A stretch of DNA of 64,000 nt from Pantoea alfalfae (GCF_019880205.1 NZ_CP082292.1:1178001-1242000), one strand, 5' to 3'; positions 16,596 to 26,422 are shown, counted from the stretch's first letter. Numbers and translations are program-made. The notes: generated from the sequence alone by a model not told the origin.

Positions 16596-17981
16596 ATGAA
16601 TGACATCACCCCGCGTAAAATCAAAACCGGCGGCGACCCGCGCACGCTACCGGACTATGCCACCCTGCGTCATGAACTGAGTAAGCTGACACATCCGGCT
16701 CGCCCGGATGTGAACTGGCATTATGTCGAAAAACTCTGTCTCTCACTGTTTGAGCAGAACGGTGTGGAATTGCAAACAGCAGCCTGGTATACGCTTGCGC
16801 ATACACAACTGACCGGCTTACCCGGGCTCAATAAAGGGCTGGCGATACTCGAGGCCCTGATAAGCCATCAGTGGGGGGCGCTGTGGCCGCAGCCAGTCCA
16901 TGCGCGCATGGAAATCCTCAGCAGCCTGAGTCAGCGCCTGCAGCAACGGATGCGCTCGCTGCCGCTGAATTACAGCGACCTCAGCCACCTGTATCGGGCG
17001 GAGCAACTGCTTACCGGACTCGGAGAGGTACTGCAGCGTCTGGAACTTAAGCATCTGAGTCAGCTCGATACGTTGCGTACCCTGATGCACAACAGTGCTG
17101 TCCGGCTGGAAAACAGCGATGGGATAACCAGCAGCGGGTCGAACATTCAGCCAGGTATCGTGTTGGCTGCCACCGTGATGAATGATGCGACAGCATCCAC
17201 CAGAGACTTTGCTGGTGATCCGGATGAAGATACGCCAGAGAGTGCAGTGAAGAGGGCTTACGTTGCGCAGTCGGAACAGCAGCCAAATGTGGAAGTGCTG
17301 GCAACTATGCCCACTCCGATAAAAAAATGGAAATCCTTCTCCGCCGGGATGTGTACCATGCTGGTAATAAGCATAGTTTCAGTGTGGAGCTGGCATTTTC
17401 TTCACCGGCCAGACCCTCTACAGAATCAGCTTGCTGCTTCACTGGCTCCGTTCCCTGCACCTCTCACGTCTGAACAGTTGGGGATGTTGCGTCAGCAGAC
17501 TCCGTTACCGCAGGATCTTATCGCACAGACACAGCGGCAGCTTGCCAGGCTGGATAAGTTGCCGCCTGACTGGAATATGGACTTCAGTCGACAGCTTGTA
17601 AAACAGGCGCAGGTGCTTTCGCCAGAGCAGGCTAAACCTCTGGCACAAAACTGGCAGCAGCAACTCAAGGCGATTGCATTACCGACAGAACATCTTGCTG
17701 ACTGGTATCAGGGAATGACAACGCTACAAAAACTCAGCGACAGACTTAACGGGCTTGATGAGCAGAAAGGTAAATACGTAACGGTCAGTGAGCTGAAGTC
17801 AGTCGTTTTTTCAGCCATGCAGTCTTTCAGCCAATCGATACCGGCTGAAGAGCAGCTAAGGGCATTGTCACAAAATCCCGCAGGCGAACCTCTGCCTGCT
17901 GCTGCCAAAGCTCAGATGGAGATGCACCTGAAGCAACTGACTGCCCGTTATGCAGAAATAAAACAGAATGCATCTAAATAA
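16596..17981 (+). CDS. T6SS TssA/VasL-like protein
   Basis: The 461-residue protein has an ImpA/TssA N-terminal domain (about residues 12-125, including NWHYVEKLCLSLFEQNGVELQ split over a helix pair and the WGALWPQP motif). A variable linker follows, then one membrane span (about 248-266) and a VasL-type C-terminal domain (about 300-455). TssA-family proteins prime or stabilise the T6SS tail; VasL forms are membrane-anchored. Here it is isolated from baseplate, tube and ATPase genes, so a working secretion system is unlikely unless other loci supply them. Confidence 0.82.
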   Translation: MNDITPRKIKTGGDPRTLPDYATLRHELSKLTHPARPDVNWHYVEKLCLSLFEQNGVELQTAAWYTLAHTQLTGLPGLNKGLAILEALISHQWGALWPQPVHARMEILSSLSQRLQQRMRSLPLNYSDLSHLYRAEQLLTGLGEVLQRLELKHLSQLDTLRTLMHNSAVRLENSDGITSSGSNIQPGIVLAATVMNDATASTRDFAGDPDEDTPESAVKRAYVAQSEQQPNVEVLATMPTPIKKWKSFSAGMCTMLVISIVSVWSWHFLHRPDPLQNQLAASLAPFPAPLTSEQLGMLRQQTPLPQDLIAQTQRQLARLDKLPPDWNMDFSRQLVKQAQVLSPEQAKPLAQNWQQQLKAIALPTEHLADWYQGMTTLQKLSDRLNGLDEQKGKYVTVSELKSVVFSAMQSFSQSIPAEEQLRALSQNPAGEPLPAAAKAQMEMHLKQLTARYAEIKQNASK

Positions 17982-18208
17982 AAAATATCTGAAGCATTCG
18001 ATGCAGCCAATTACCCATACCCGGCCGGTCATGATTACAACGCATTCGCAGGTGTTCATTCATTTGTCTGAAGAGCATAGCCATAGCCGTTAAACAATCA
18101 ATGGTAAGTGAGCAGAAAAAAGGCAAAGGGGTGTAGCCGTCATTAATAGCATAATGTTGATTTTTAAGGGTTTTAAATGATGGGGGCGTTTTCAAAAGAG
18201 GAGAAGTC
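17982..18208. other. Gap between vasL and tRNA-Arg
   Basis: No gene is supported in this 227-bp AT-rich stretch. I looked for a copy of the tRNA 3' end that would mark an attachment site and found none here. Confidence 0.4.
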
Positions 18209-18283
18209 TGGTGTCCCCTGCAGGAATCGAACCTGCAACTAGCCCTTAGGAGGGGCTCGTTATATCCATTTAACTAAGAGGAC
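18209..18283 (-). tRNA. argW: tRNA-Arg (anticodon CCT)
   Basis: The reverse strand reads as a complete 75-base tRNA including an encoded CCA. The acceptor GTCCTCT pairs at the 3' end, the T-loop is GGTTCGATTCC, and the anticodon loop holds CCT. The sequence is nearly identical to E. coli argW, which decodes AGG. E. coli argW is the CPS-53 prophage attachment site beside yfdC. Here the same tRNA separates a T6SS remnant on its 3' side from a fimbrial operon on its 5' side. Confidence 0.97.
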
Positions 18284-18293
18284 CGCGGCGTGC

Positions 18294-18299
18294 AGTATA
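18294..18299 (-). promoter_or_regulatory. -10 element of the tRNA-Arg promoter
   Basis: TATACT on the reverse strand lies 10 bases before the tRNA, followed by a GC-rich discriminator (GCACGCCGCG) typical of stringently controlled tRNA promoters. Confidence 0.6.
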
Positions 18300-18444
18300 G
18301 CGAAAGAGGTCTGAAGATTCACCAGGTTGCCGTGCGTTTGCTCATTCCGCCAGCAACACTGCTTTTATGTCTTCCTTCTGCTGCTATTCAGGTCGTGACG
18401 GCGAAGGTGCTAAACCCAAAATAAGCGCATCGCCGCCAGTAAGC

Positions 18445-19521
18445 TTACTCATATTCCATATAGATAATAATGGTGCCGACCACGGTGCCAGGTGATGCGT
18501 TCGCTGCATCAAAAATTTTATAGCGTGCACCAATATCGATCGCCGTCAGCGATGAAACGAGATCTTTGCCTTTGGTCATCGCTGCCAGTGAGGTTGATGC
18601 GGAGTCATAACCGGTCGTGAATTTCAATGGATCAGAAAGGGTGTTAAACAGCTGAAATCCAATGCCTGAAGAGGTGGAAGAGGCATTCCTGACGATATAA
18701 TTAGCACTATCAACAATATCGTTACTATAGGCGCGCAGGTTAAACGTTTTCGTTGCCTTACTGTCAATGCTTCCACTGCAGGAGAGGGGAATAGAGAAGC
18801 GCGTATCCGAGTAATCACCGGATTTAAGGGTAAACAGCGTTGTAGAAGGCAGGGTGAACTGCTGATTCTGGATGCTGCAGGTCGTGCTGACCGGCACAAA
18901 TGAGATATCGATCGACGCAAATCCTTTTAGATCGATATAAGAAGCGGACGCGGCTGCAGCTTTAGTCGCTACCAGACCACGAAGCGCACTGGCAGTAGGA
19001 TAAGCAGTACTGCCGTTCGATGAGATCAAATACATCAATGGAAGTTCTGTCTTGCCATTGGTGGTGGCGGTATCATAAGTAGTGCTGTCTGTTATTTCAG
19101 CATGAATTGTAATGTCAGTATCAAAATCGGAAGCCGGATAATCCTGTGACAGTCCCGCACTAAAATTTTTACTGGTCACCGGAAGAGATGCCGTAAATTT
19201 GATGTAATTTTCCTGGTCGCCTGTCGTGAATTTTACTGTGTAGCCGCCTTCAAGACCGTTACGGTAATAGAGGGTTTCACCACCATTGGCACAGCCCAGT
19301 TTAAATGCCGAAAAATTTGAGCTACTGGTGACGGAATAACTGCTTGCCAGTGAAAGCATATTAGCCAGATCAATATCACTTGTTGTGGAAGTGGCAACAG
19401 TCGCCTTATCAGTAGCCAGCGTATAAGGGTTACAATATGCCAGCGCCTGATTAATTGAAACGATGGCGAGTGCGAAAAATAATCCCGAGGCGATTAACAG
19501 ATTCTTTATAAACGTGTGCAT
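18445..19521 (-). CDS. Fimbrial tip adhesin
   Basis: The 358-residue secreted protein is the last gene of a chaperone-usher operon. It has a signal peptide ending near QALA, an N-terminal lectin-like half (about residues 30-210), and a C-terminal pilin half with the cysteine pair in VSTTCSIQNQQF and IPLSCSGS (near residues 215-255) and the final donor-strand motif VGTIIIYMEYE. Two-domain size and last position are typical of tip adhesins. Its ATG overlaps the usher's end by 16 bases. The receptor is unknown. Confidence 0.85.
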   Translation of the reverse strand: MHTFIKNLLIASGLFFALAIVSINQALAYCNPYTLATDKATVATSTTSDIDLANMLSLASSYSVTSSSNFSAFKLGCANGGETLYYRNGLEGGYTVKFTTGDQENYIKFTASLPVTSKNFSAGLSQDYPASDFDTDITIHAEITDSTTYDTATTNGKTELPLMYLISSNGSTAYPTASALRGLVATKAAAASASYIDLKGFASIDISFVPVSTTCSIQNQQFTLPSTTLFTLKSGDYSDTRFSIPLSCSGSIDSKATKTFNLRAYSNDIVDSANYIVRNASSTSSGIGFQLFNTLSDPLKFTTGYDSASTSLAAMTKGKDLVSSLTAIDIGARYKIFDAANASPGTVVGTIIIYMEYE

Positions 19522-21944
19522 AGATTATCTCCGGTGAGAACCGCGTTTTTAATTACGCAGGACTGCTGTTTATCGGTCCGTGCCAGAATATAGTCAGGCA
19601 GGGTATCGGCTTTAACGTAAATAAGCCCACCCTGCGCCACATACCCTAATTCGCCACCTTTACGGTCGAACAGAGCGGCACCAAACGCCAGCGGCGTTCC
19701 ATCTGTATAGCGCGCCTGCAGAGAAAAGGTTTTACGGGTATCCGTAATGTATTTCACATAAGAAATACTGCCTTTCCACGGCGCAATTTTTTTTATATTT
19801 CCCTGAATATCACTGGCTGATTCAGAGTTAAGATAAAACGTATTTTTACGCCACGGCGTCGCGAAGGGCACCAGCGCCTTACCCTGACTGTTAGTATAAA
19901 TTGTCGCGTTACCATTAACTTTCGCACCCGCAACGCCTGGCGCATCAATAATCACGAAGTGATTACCGGTCTGTGGTGACGTTAGCAAGCCGTGCTGAGA
20001 GAGCAGAATCGTTCCCGAAGCCGTCGCGCCATATTGGGTATATTTCTCGCCCTGTGTCAGATTCCCGGTAAAGGTCGACCACGGAGAGGCATAAGAGAAA
20101 TAACCGCCGGATGAGGCACCGTCACGGCTTCGATTATTCACTAACAGGTTATACCTGAACGCGTCTGAAACCTTTTCATTCCAGCCCAGCGAGGCGCTTG
20201 ACTGGCTTCCCTCAACACTGGATGAAGCACTGACTGTGCCATCGTGCCCAAATAGGCTCCAGGGAATGCTGAGTGTTAAACTGGCGTACTCTTCCTGGCG
20301 ATAAACCGCCTTACTGCGATTCTCTTCATACAGTTCAGCATTGGTATAGATTCTTTTGCCTGCGTTAACTGACCAGGAAATCTGATTATAAGTATTGCTC
20401 CATCCCACACTAAACTGGCGAGAGACTTTTTCGGTATTCCAGTAACCCACAGCGTACAGGCTGGCGTTTAACCTGCCGAAACCGGCTGGCAATTGTTGAT
20501 CAATTGCCAGGTTCAGACTGTTCTTTTCCTGAGCTCGATAGCCTATACGGTCACTGATATATTCAGCGGTAGTGTCTGCCTGACTCAGCGTAATGAAATT
20601 TTTGTCGCTGTAAGAGGCCGCAACAGTGACGGATGTTCGGGTTGGAAAATGTTTATTCAGTGCTACCCGGACTTTCTCACCCTGCTGCTTATCCTCTGCT
20701 AAATTTGCCTGGGTATATTGATAGCTGGTGGTGAGTGTTCCGAGCCACGGAACGAGCAGACCGGTACCAATCAGTCCGGACTGATATTTTTCGGCAGCTA
20801 TGGCACCGGTCACCAGCGTCAGATAATTATTGATCCCCCGGCTGTACTCTGCCTGTAAAAAATTACTCTGTCTGAACAGGGCGTCACTTTTGAATTTACC
20901 GGTATACATTGCCCAGTCGGTTGAGCCGCTCCTGAGCAGGCTGCCTGCAGACGAATAAGGAATGACGGTTGTAGTTTTACTGCCATCCGCGTTTTCAATC
21001 ACCAGATAGAGATCGGAACGTGAACCGGTTGGCATCAGATCACTAAACTCAAAAGGGCCCGCGGGTACGCTTTGCTGAAAAACGATCCGGTCATCCTGCA
21101 GCACTTTAACTATCGCATTGGTTTGTGCTATGCCGCTGATCACTGGCATATAAGTTCGGTAGCTGTCCGGCAGCATGCCGAGATCTTTAGTCAGACTCAC
21201 GCCACGGAACTTTACACTGTCAAACCAGGATGAACTGGTATTATCTTCACCCACTTTAACCGTCGAGCTTATTGAAGGTAGAGATTTTTCAATATAACGA
21301 GAACGGTTAATCCATCTTGAATCGGTCTGATTTCGATAATAGTAACTATTATCGCGCAGATGCCAGTCAGCAACATTAAACCCGCTGTTCAGGGTCAGGT
21401 AGAGGTTCGACTGGTCATTACTGTTATTGTATTTTCCTCCGGAATAGATTGCGCTGTAATTAGTGAAAAGTCCGGTGATACCTTTATCCCACAGTTCCGG
21501 CGGCATCCAGTTGCGGTCGTGCGCAATAATACGAGCCTGCGGGACGGTAATATCCAGCTGGAAAATATCCTGACGAAACTTAAGCGCGTCGCCAGTGAGA
21601 ATATCCTGCAGGTCAACCCAATCCTGGTTCAGCGGCGTCAGTATCTTATTGTGTGCGTCAGGGTCGCTTTTGATATCTAAAGCACTGATATCTTTTCTGG
21701 CAATAAGAAAGACGCCATTCCCTTCTACTCTTAGCTGATGATTACCTTTCCACTCTTTATTAACATAAATATCCACGCTGTAGACGCCAGGAGAGATAGG
21801 GTTTCTCTCACCGGACCAGGCTTCATTCGAGGCGCTACCGAGCATAAAGCCCTGATTAAATTCTTCCTCAGCATAGCTGCGAATACACACAGCGATGCTG
21901 ATGAAAAGTAACGTTGTTTTTAAAAGAGTCAGTCTGGTGTTCAT
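19506..21944 (-). CDS. Fimbrial outer-membrane usher protein
   Basis: The 812-residue usher is slightly short for the family (800-880). It has a signal peptide (ending near RSYA), the N-terminal chaperone-docking domain (about residues 27-150), a large beta-barrel with the plug (PAGPFEFSDLMPTGSRSDL near residue 300 is the usher signature), and C-terminal domains ending with a cysteine pair (QQSCVIKN and DNLCTRL). Its start overlaps the chaperone stop as TAATG. It assembles and secretes the pilus subunits. Confidence 0.93.
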   Translation of the reverse strand: MNTRLTLLKTTLLFISIAVCIRSYAEEEFNQGFMLGSASNEAWSGERNPISPGVYSVDIYVNKEWKGNHQLRVEGNGVFLIARKDISALDIKSDPDAHNKILTPLNQDWVDLQDILTGDALKFRQDIFQLDITVPQARIIAHDRNWMPPELWDKGITGLFTNYSAIYSGGKYNNSNDQSNLYLTLNSGFNVADWHLRDNSYYYRNQTDSRWINRSRYIEKSLPSISSTVKVGEDNTSSSWFDSVKFRGVSLTKDLGMLPDSYRTYMPVISGIAQTNAIVKVLQDDRIVFQQSVPAGPFEFSDLMPTGSRSDLYLVIENADGSKTTTVIPYSSAGSLLRSGSTDWAMYTGKFKSDALFRQSNFLQAEYSRGINNYLTLVTGAIAAEKYQSGLIGTGLLVPWLGTLTTSYQYTQANLAEDKQQGEKVRVALNKHFPTRTSVTVAASYSDKNFITLSQADTTAEYISDRIGYRAQEKNSLNLAIDQQLPAGFGRLNASLYAVGYWNTEKVSRQFSVGWSNTYNQISWSVNAGKRIYTNAELYEENRSKAVYRQEEYASLTLSIPWSLFGHDGTVSASSSVEGSQSSASLGWNEKVSDAFRYNLLVNNRSRDGASSGGYFSYASPWSTFTGNLTQGEKYTQYGATASGTILLSQHGLLTSPQTGNHFVIIDAPGVAGAKVNGNATIYTNSQGKALVPFATPWRKNTFYLNSESASDIQGNIKKIAPWKGSISYVKYITDTRKTFSLQARYTDGTPLAFGAALFDRKGGELGYVAQGGLIYVKADTLPDYILARTDKQQSCVIKNAVLTGDNLCTRL

Positions 21945-22651
21945 TAGCGGCTGATATCAACTGTTCTTAAGGTTCCGAAATCATCAATATATGTCAGATA
22001 AAATTTCCCCTGGATGGACAAGCCCGCAGACTTACCTGTCGAAGCGCAACTAAAGGGTTTTGCCAGCACGGTTTCCTGCAGCAGGTTATCTTTTTTGCTG
22101 CCATTCCTGACTTTGCTTAATCCTGCCACGGTGACGTAATAGGGCGAGCTATTATTAATACAAATACCATTATTATCATGGGTCAGCTTAAGATAATCCT
22201 GTAGTTTATTTTGATCGACACTCAGATTAGCGGGGCGATAAAAAACTTTGACGCGGTTTCTGACAGCGAACTGGAGGTAGCTACCGCTTTTATCTTTCGG
22301 GTTAGGTGGGATATCAATGAAATTCAGCCAGAAGAGGCTTTCACGATCTTTTGGCAGCGAGGCTGCCAGATTGTTTTTTACTACAGTCAGAATCTGGCCA
22401 TCATTGGCGCCGATGCGCACTACCGAGGGTACGACAGCCAGTGCCAGCCGGAGGTTTTCAGGCTTCGCATCAGGATTTCCGTTGTCTATCCATGACTGAA
22501 CGAGATGAGCTTCTGCTGATTTATTGACGAGCTGTACGTTGACGCTTTTCCTGTCACCACTATAGATAACACGCGTATTATTCATCACCACGCTGGCGTT
22601 TGCGCTTAATGAAATAATGCACAGCAATGTGCCTAAAGAAACGAGTTTCAT
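21944..22651 (-). CDS. Fimbrial periplasmic chaperone (FimC/PapD family)
   Basis: The 235-residue protein has a signal peptide (to about residue 19) and the two Ig-like domains of PapD-type chaperones. The conserved Arg in NNTRVIYSGD, the FWLNFIDIPP strand near residue 105, and NRVKVFYRP with the conserved Lys near residue 133 are all present. It holds fimbrial subunits by donor-strand complementation. The gene sits between the major subunit and the usher. Confidence 0.93.
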   Translation of the reverse strand: MKLVSLGTLLCIISLSANASVVMNNTRVIYSGDRKSVNVQLVNKSAEAHLVQSWIDNGNPDAKPENLRLALAVVPSVVRIGANDGQILTVVKNNLAASLPKDRESLFWLNFIDIPPNPKDKSGSYLQFAVRNRVKVFYRPANLSVDQNKLQDYLKLTHDNNGICINNSSPYYVTVAGLSKVRNGSKKDNLLQETVLAKPFSCASTGKSAGLSIQGKFYLTYIDDFGTLRTVDISR

Positions 22652-22705
22652 TTTCAGTCCTCATTTTTAGACATCCTTGTCTGAGCGAAATATCCTGTTT
22701 TACAA

Positions 22706-23308
22706 TTAATCGTAATTGAAGGTATAAGTTGCAGTGGTCACTACTGAACCGGCTGTTACTGCTGCGCCACCGTAGTTGTAGTAGTTGGCATAGTAGTTAA
22801 TAGCGCCAGAAGCTGGTGCGGTATCAAAGTTTGTACCATCTGAAGAGGTGGTTTTCAGGCCAGTGTCCAGCGCCGTGTTCAGGGTAACCAGCTGACTACC
22901 ATCTTTAGTAATACCAATGCCTACACCGCTGGAGGTACCGGTTGTGTTTTTCAGGTAGGTGTTATCATCAGAAACATTTCCGCCTGAAAAGGTGATTTTC
23001 AGCGTTTGCGCTGTAGTGCTAGTGCTGTTGAAACCCGAACAGCCATCGACATTCAGCGTAAACTGTTTTGCATTCGTCGGAATGACACCGACCGTAGTTC
23101 CCATGTCGCTGCTGGTGACCGGATTTAAATCAACGGCGAAGTCACTTCCGCTGTTAGTTGTTACGTTACAGGTTGCATCAGTCACCGCACCGTAAAAGGT
23201 GATTGTGCCACCGCCGACGTCAGCGGTAGTCGAGGTGGCGAAAGCGACCTGGCAGGTCATTAACAGGGCAATTCCTGCAGTGATTTTATTAAACGCTAAT
23301 TTTTTCAT
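22706..23308 (-). CDS. Major fimbrial subunit (type 1 pilin-like)
   Basis: The 200-residue pilin has a signal peptide (ending near VAFA), the GGGTITFYGAVTDATCNV start of type 1 pilins, a second cysteine in VDGCSG, and the terminal beta-zipper TATYTFNYD. It is rich in Thr, Ser and Gly. As first gene of the operon it is the expected shaft subunit. AGGA precedes the start. The whole operon is more AT-rich than the flanking backbone, which suggests acquisition. Confidence 0.92.
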   Translation of the reverse strand: MKKLAFNKITAGIALLMTCQVAFATSTTADVGGGTITFYGAVTDATCNVTTNSGSDFAVDLNPVTSSDMGTTVGVIPTNAKQFTLNVDGCSGFNSTSTTAQTLKITFSGGNVSDDNTYLKNTTGTSSGVGIGITKDGSQLVTLNTALDTGLKTTSSDGTNFDTAPASGAINYYANYYNYGGAAVTAGSVVTTATYTFNYD

Positions 23309-23900
23309 TTTTATAATCCTATTATTGAGTCTGATTAATGTGGCGTGCGTTGCTACATTAAAAAAGCTCTTAACGTGATGACGCAGGATTAATTACCCGG
23401 TCCTGGTTGTGTGTAATTAACAGGAAGTGGCCAGGCGCGAAAATAAATGTTTTTTCAGGACTTAACTTTTTCTCGCCTTAATAAAATTAAAGCAAAAAAA
23501 TAAATAAGTTACCAGTCCGGTTTTTACAGCATCGCGTCAGGAATTAAGCTTTCCTGTTGGCGGTAAATGTAACAAAAAATCCGGTCGTGCAATATATGTT
23601 GAGGGTTATATATATTTATTCAAATGCTGATGAGGGTTAATATAAGGAAAGGATTTTGTTAGGTGCTTTCAGATTCTATTAACCTGTATTCCAGGATGGG
23701 AATATTCTGAAGGTATTAAGAAGTAAATTGACAAGAGGTCAAATTAATTTACGGTTGATGAGCGCTAAATGCAAACGATAATAGCTGCTCTTGCATACTC
23801 ATCTTTCCTCAGCGAACGATTTCCATCTTTTTGCCGTCAGTGTGTCACGGAGTCATGCTGCCAGCAAAACCTGCACAGCATGACTCTGATTGACTGACTG
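23309..23900. other. AT-rich 592-bp gap upstream of the fimbrial operon
   Basis: No gene is supported. The stretch must hold the fimbrial promoter, read leftward. I saw no obvious inverted-repeat switch of the fimS type flanking it. A hairpin near its right end serves yfdC. Confidence 0.5.
23850..23886 (-). terminator. Hairpin downstream of yfdC
   Basis: GAGTCATGCTG and CAGCATGACTC form a perfect 11-bp stem around a 15-base loop, 15 bases past the yfdC stop. There is no T-run, so it may instead be an mRNA 3' end structure. Confidence 0.5.
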
Positions 23901-24836
23901 TTACTCCGCCTTTTCCTGCTCTTCGCGCTGACGGCGTTTCTCCTGCTTCCGTTTTTCCGCCTTCGCTTTCGCTACTGCCGCCTCACTCATGTCATTACGG
24001 ATCTGTGCGTGGCTGATCAGCGCAAAAATCAGGGTGCCGCCGGTAATGTTGCCAAGCAGCGTCGGCAGGGCAAACGGCCACAAAAATTCATGCCAGCTGA
24101 TAGTGCCGTTAAACACCAGATAGAGCACTTCGACCGAGCCCACAACGATATGTGCGAGATCGCCCAGCGCAACCAGCCAGGTCATCATGACAATGACCAG
24201 CAGTTTAGCGCCGCCCGCAGAGGGGAACATCCAGACCATGGTGGCGATAATCCAGCCGGAAATCACCGCATTAGCAAACATCTCGCCAGGGGTGTGTTCC
24301 ATCACCTTCATGCTGATATTGGTAAAGGCCTGACGGGTGGCATCGTCAAATATCGGCATCTCATTGAACGCCAGCGCACCGAGTGCCGTACCGATTAAAT
24401 TTCCGAATAAAACAATGCCCCATAACCGCAACAGCAGACCCGCATTACTCCAGGTCGGTTTGTGCATCACTGGTAACACGGCGGTAACGGTATTTTCAGT
24501 AAACAGTTGCTGGCGCGCCATAATAACGATAACAAAACCAAAGGTATAACCGAGGTTTTCCAGCAGGAATGCGCCGGGTACGCCATCCAGATGCACCTGA
24601 AATATCCCCTTCGCCATCAGCGAGGCACCCATGGATAAGCCCGCCGCAATGGCTGACCAGAGCAGCGCCACACCGTCGCGCTCCAGCTCCTTCTCCCCAT
24701 CCTGGCGGATCTCTTCATGGATGGCGGCGGCGCGGGAGGGTAAAGCCTCCTCATCGACTTCGATGTCAGTGCCCTTATCCTTCTCTTCACTCTCTACGTC
24801 GTTTGGACCCTGTTCATTACCTGATGAAGGCTTCAT
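23901..24836 (-). CDS. yfdC: YfdC, formate/nitrite-channel family membrane protein
   Basis: The 311-residue protein has a long acidic N-terminal tail (about 60 residues), six membrane spans of the FocA/NirC fold, and a highly charged Lys/Glu tail at the C-terminus. GNLIGTALGALAF and GGAKLLVIVMMTW are typical FNT-family segments. E. coli YfdC has the same layout and the same neighbour, argW. The substrate is not established. GGAGA precedes the ATG. Confidence 0.92.
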   Translation of the reverse strand: MKPSSGNEQGPNDVESEEKDKGTDIEVDEEALPSRAAAIHEEIRQDGEKELERDGVALLWSAIAAGLSMGASLMAKGIFQVHLDGVPGAFLLENLGYTFGFVIVIMARQQLFTENTVTAVLPVMHKPTWSNAGLLLRLWGIVLFGNLIGTALGALAFNEMPIFDDATRQAFTNISMKVMEHTPGEMFANAVISGWIIATMVWMFPSAGGAKLLVIVMMTWLVALGDLAHIVVGSVEVLYLVFNGTISWHEFLWPFALPTLLGNITGGTLIFALISHAQIRNDMSEAAVAKAKAEKRKQEKRRQREEQEKAE

Positions 24837-24865
24837 ATTTTCTCCGGGTGATAGTGCTGTCGCGT

Positions 24866-24923
24866 AATAAGCGTAGCCGTTTTTTATTTGCTGATAATGT
24901 AACGACCAGTGCGAATAAGCGTA
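24866..24923. repeat. Direct repeat in the yfdC-ccmA intergenic region
   Basis: AATAAGCGTA occurs at 24866 and 24914, 48 bp apart, each followed by a T-rich run. A perfect 12-bp palindrome, TGCGATATCGCA, follows at 24962. Either may bind a regulator of yfdC or ccm. Confidence 0.35.
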
Positions 24924-25078
24924 ACAACGTTTTTCGGAACTGCATTTTTATTCAGACTCTTTGCGATATCGCACGAATAAGCTACTGGTATCGAAACTGA
25001 GCGGTAGCTCACACTTCGGCCCACAGCAACATTGTGGTAATATCCCGGCCACTTTTAGCTGGTGCGATTCTCCCCTCG

Positions 25079-25696
25079 ATGTTGGAAATCATTACGCTCA
25101 CTTGTGCATACGACGAACGCGCGCTGTTCCGGCGGCTCTCTTTTCGTGTCTCTGCTGGTGACATTGTGCAGATTGAAGGCCCCAATGGTGCCGGAAAGAC
25201 CTCGTTATTGCGCCTGCTGGCGGGTCTTAGCCGTCCGGAAGAGGGTGAAATACGCTGGCAACAGCAGCCCATCCTGCGGCAGCGCGAAGCCTGGCATCAG
25301 GCGATGCTTTATCTTGGCCACCATCCCGGTGTCAAAGGCGTACTCACGCCGCTGGAAAATCTGCGCTTTTACCATCCCGGTTGCAATGATGCGCAGATCT
25401 TTGCAGCACTCGAAAGTGTCGACCTCACGGGTGACGAAGAGGTGCCGGTCAGCCGGTTGTCGGCGGGCCAGCAGCGTCGGGTAGCGCTGGCGCGGTTGTG
25501 GCTCAGCCAGGCCCGCATCTGGATTCTCGACGAGCCGCTGACCGCTATCGACAAAGCGGGTGTTAAAAAATTAATGGCGAAATTCGCCCGGCATGCCGAT
25601 AACGGTGGCGCAGTGATCCTGACAACCCATCAGGATTTGCCCGCGGATGCTGCGCAGGTGCGTAAAATTCGCCTCGACGACGGGGAGGCAGGCTGA
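25079..25696 (+). CDS. ccmA: Heme exporter ATPase CcmA
   Basis: The 205-residue ABC ATPase powers the CcmABCD complex that releases heme-loaded CcmE. Walker A is GPNGAGKTS near residue 37, the signature is RLSAGQQRR, and Walker B is WILDEP near residue 160. The ATG at 25079 matches the family start; there is an open frame upstream without homology. It overlaps ccmB by one base (TGATG). First gene of the ccm operon. Confidence 0.95.
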   Translation: MLEIITLTCAYDERALFRRLSFRVSAGDIVQIEGPNGAGKTSLLRLLAGLSRPEEGEIRWQQQPILRQREAWHQAMLYLGHHPGVKGVLTPLENLRFYHPGCNDAQIFAALESVDLTGDEEVPVSRLSAGQQRRVALARLWLSQARIWILDEPLTAIDKAGVKKLMAKFARHADNGGAVILTTHQDLPADAAQVRKIRLDDGEAG

Positions 25697-26355
25697 TGCT
25701 GTTTCGCCTCATCCAGCGTGAATTGCGCATCGCTTTTCGCAGCGGTGCGGATGTGGTTAATCCGCTCTGGTTTTTCCTGATTATTATTACCCTGTTTCCG
25801 CTGGGAATCGGACCTGACCCGCAACAGCTGGCGCGCATTGCGCCGGGCGTTGCCTGGGTTGCCGCACTGCTGGCGTCGCTGCTGGCGCTGGAACGGCTGT
25901 TTCGCGATGACTTCAGTGATGGCTCACTGGAGCAACTGATACTGCTCCCCACGCCACTGCCGGTAACGGTCATTGGCAAAGTGGTGGCGCACTGGCTGGT
26001 CACCGGTGTGCCGCTGATCATTCTGTCGCCCCTGGCCGCGCTGCTGCTGTCGCTGGATTTTAATGGCTGGAGGGCGATGGCCCTGACGCTGCTGCTCGGC
26101 ACGCCAACCCTGAGTTTCCTCGGCGCTATTGGCGTGGGTCTGACGGTGGGTTTACGGCGTGGCGGTGTGCTGCTGAGCCTGCTGGTGCTGCCGCTGGCGA
26201 TTCCTGTCCTGATCTTCGCCAGCGCGGCGATGGAGGCAGCCAGTCAGGGATTGCCGATTGGTGGTTATCTGGCGATTCTCGGCGCGATGCTGCTGGGCAG
26301 CGCCACGCTCGCGCCCTTTGCCACGGCAGCGGCGCTACGCATTACTTTGCAGTAA
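25696..26355 (+). CDS. ccmB: Heme exporter membrane protein CcmB
   Basis: The 219-residue inner-membrane protein has six spans and is the permease partner of CcmA. Family motifs are NPLWFFLIIITLFPLGIGP near residue 25 and DGSLEQLILLP near residue 75. Its length equals E. coli CcmB within a residue. Confidence 0.95.
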   Translation: MLFRLIQRELRIAFRSGADVVNPLWFFLIIITLFPLGIGPDPQQLARIAPGVAWVAALLASLLALERLFRDDFSDGSLEQLILLPTPLPVTVIGKVVAHWLVTGVPLIILSPLAALLLSLDFNGWRAMALTLLLGTPTLSFLGAIGVGLTVGLRRGGVLLSLLVLPLAIPVLIFASAAMEAASQGLPIGGYLAILGAMLLGSATLAPFATAAALRITLQ

Positions 26356-26422
26356 CCGGCTTGTATCCACCGCGCGTAAAAGACGCGGCAATACTCTTTT
26401 ATCGTTAATGTGAGCATCTGAT

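Noticed and set aside
23309-23900. Phase-variable promoter switch upstream of the fimbrial operon
   Set aside because: I found no flanking inverted repeats and no recombinase gene.
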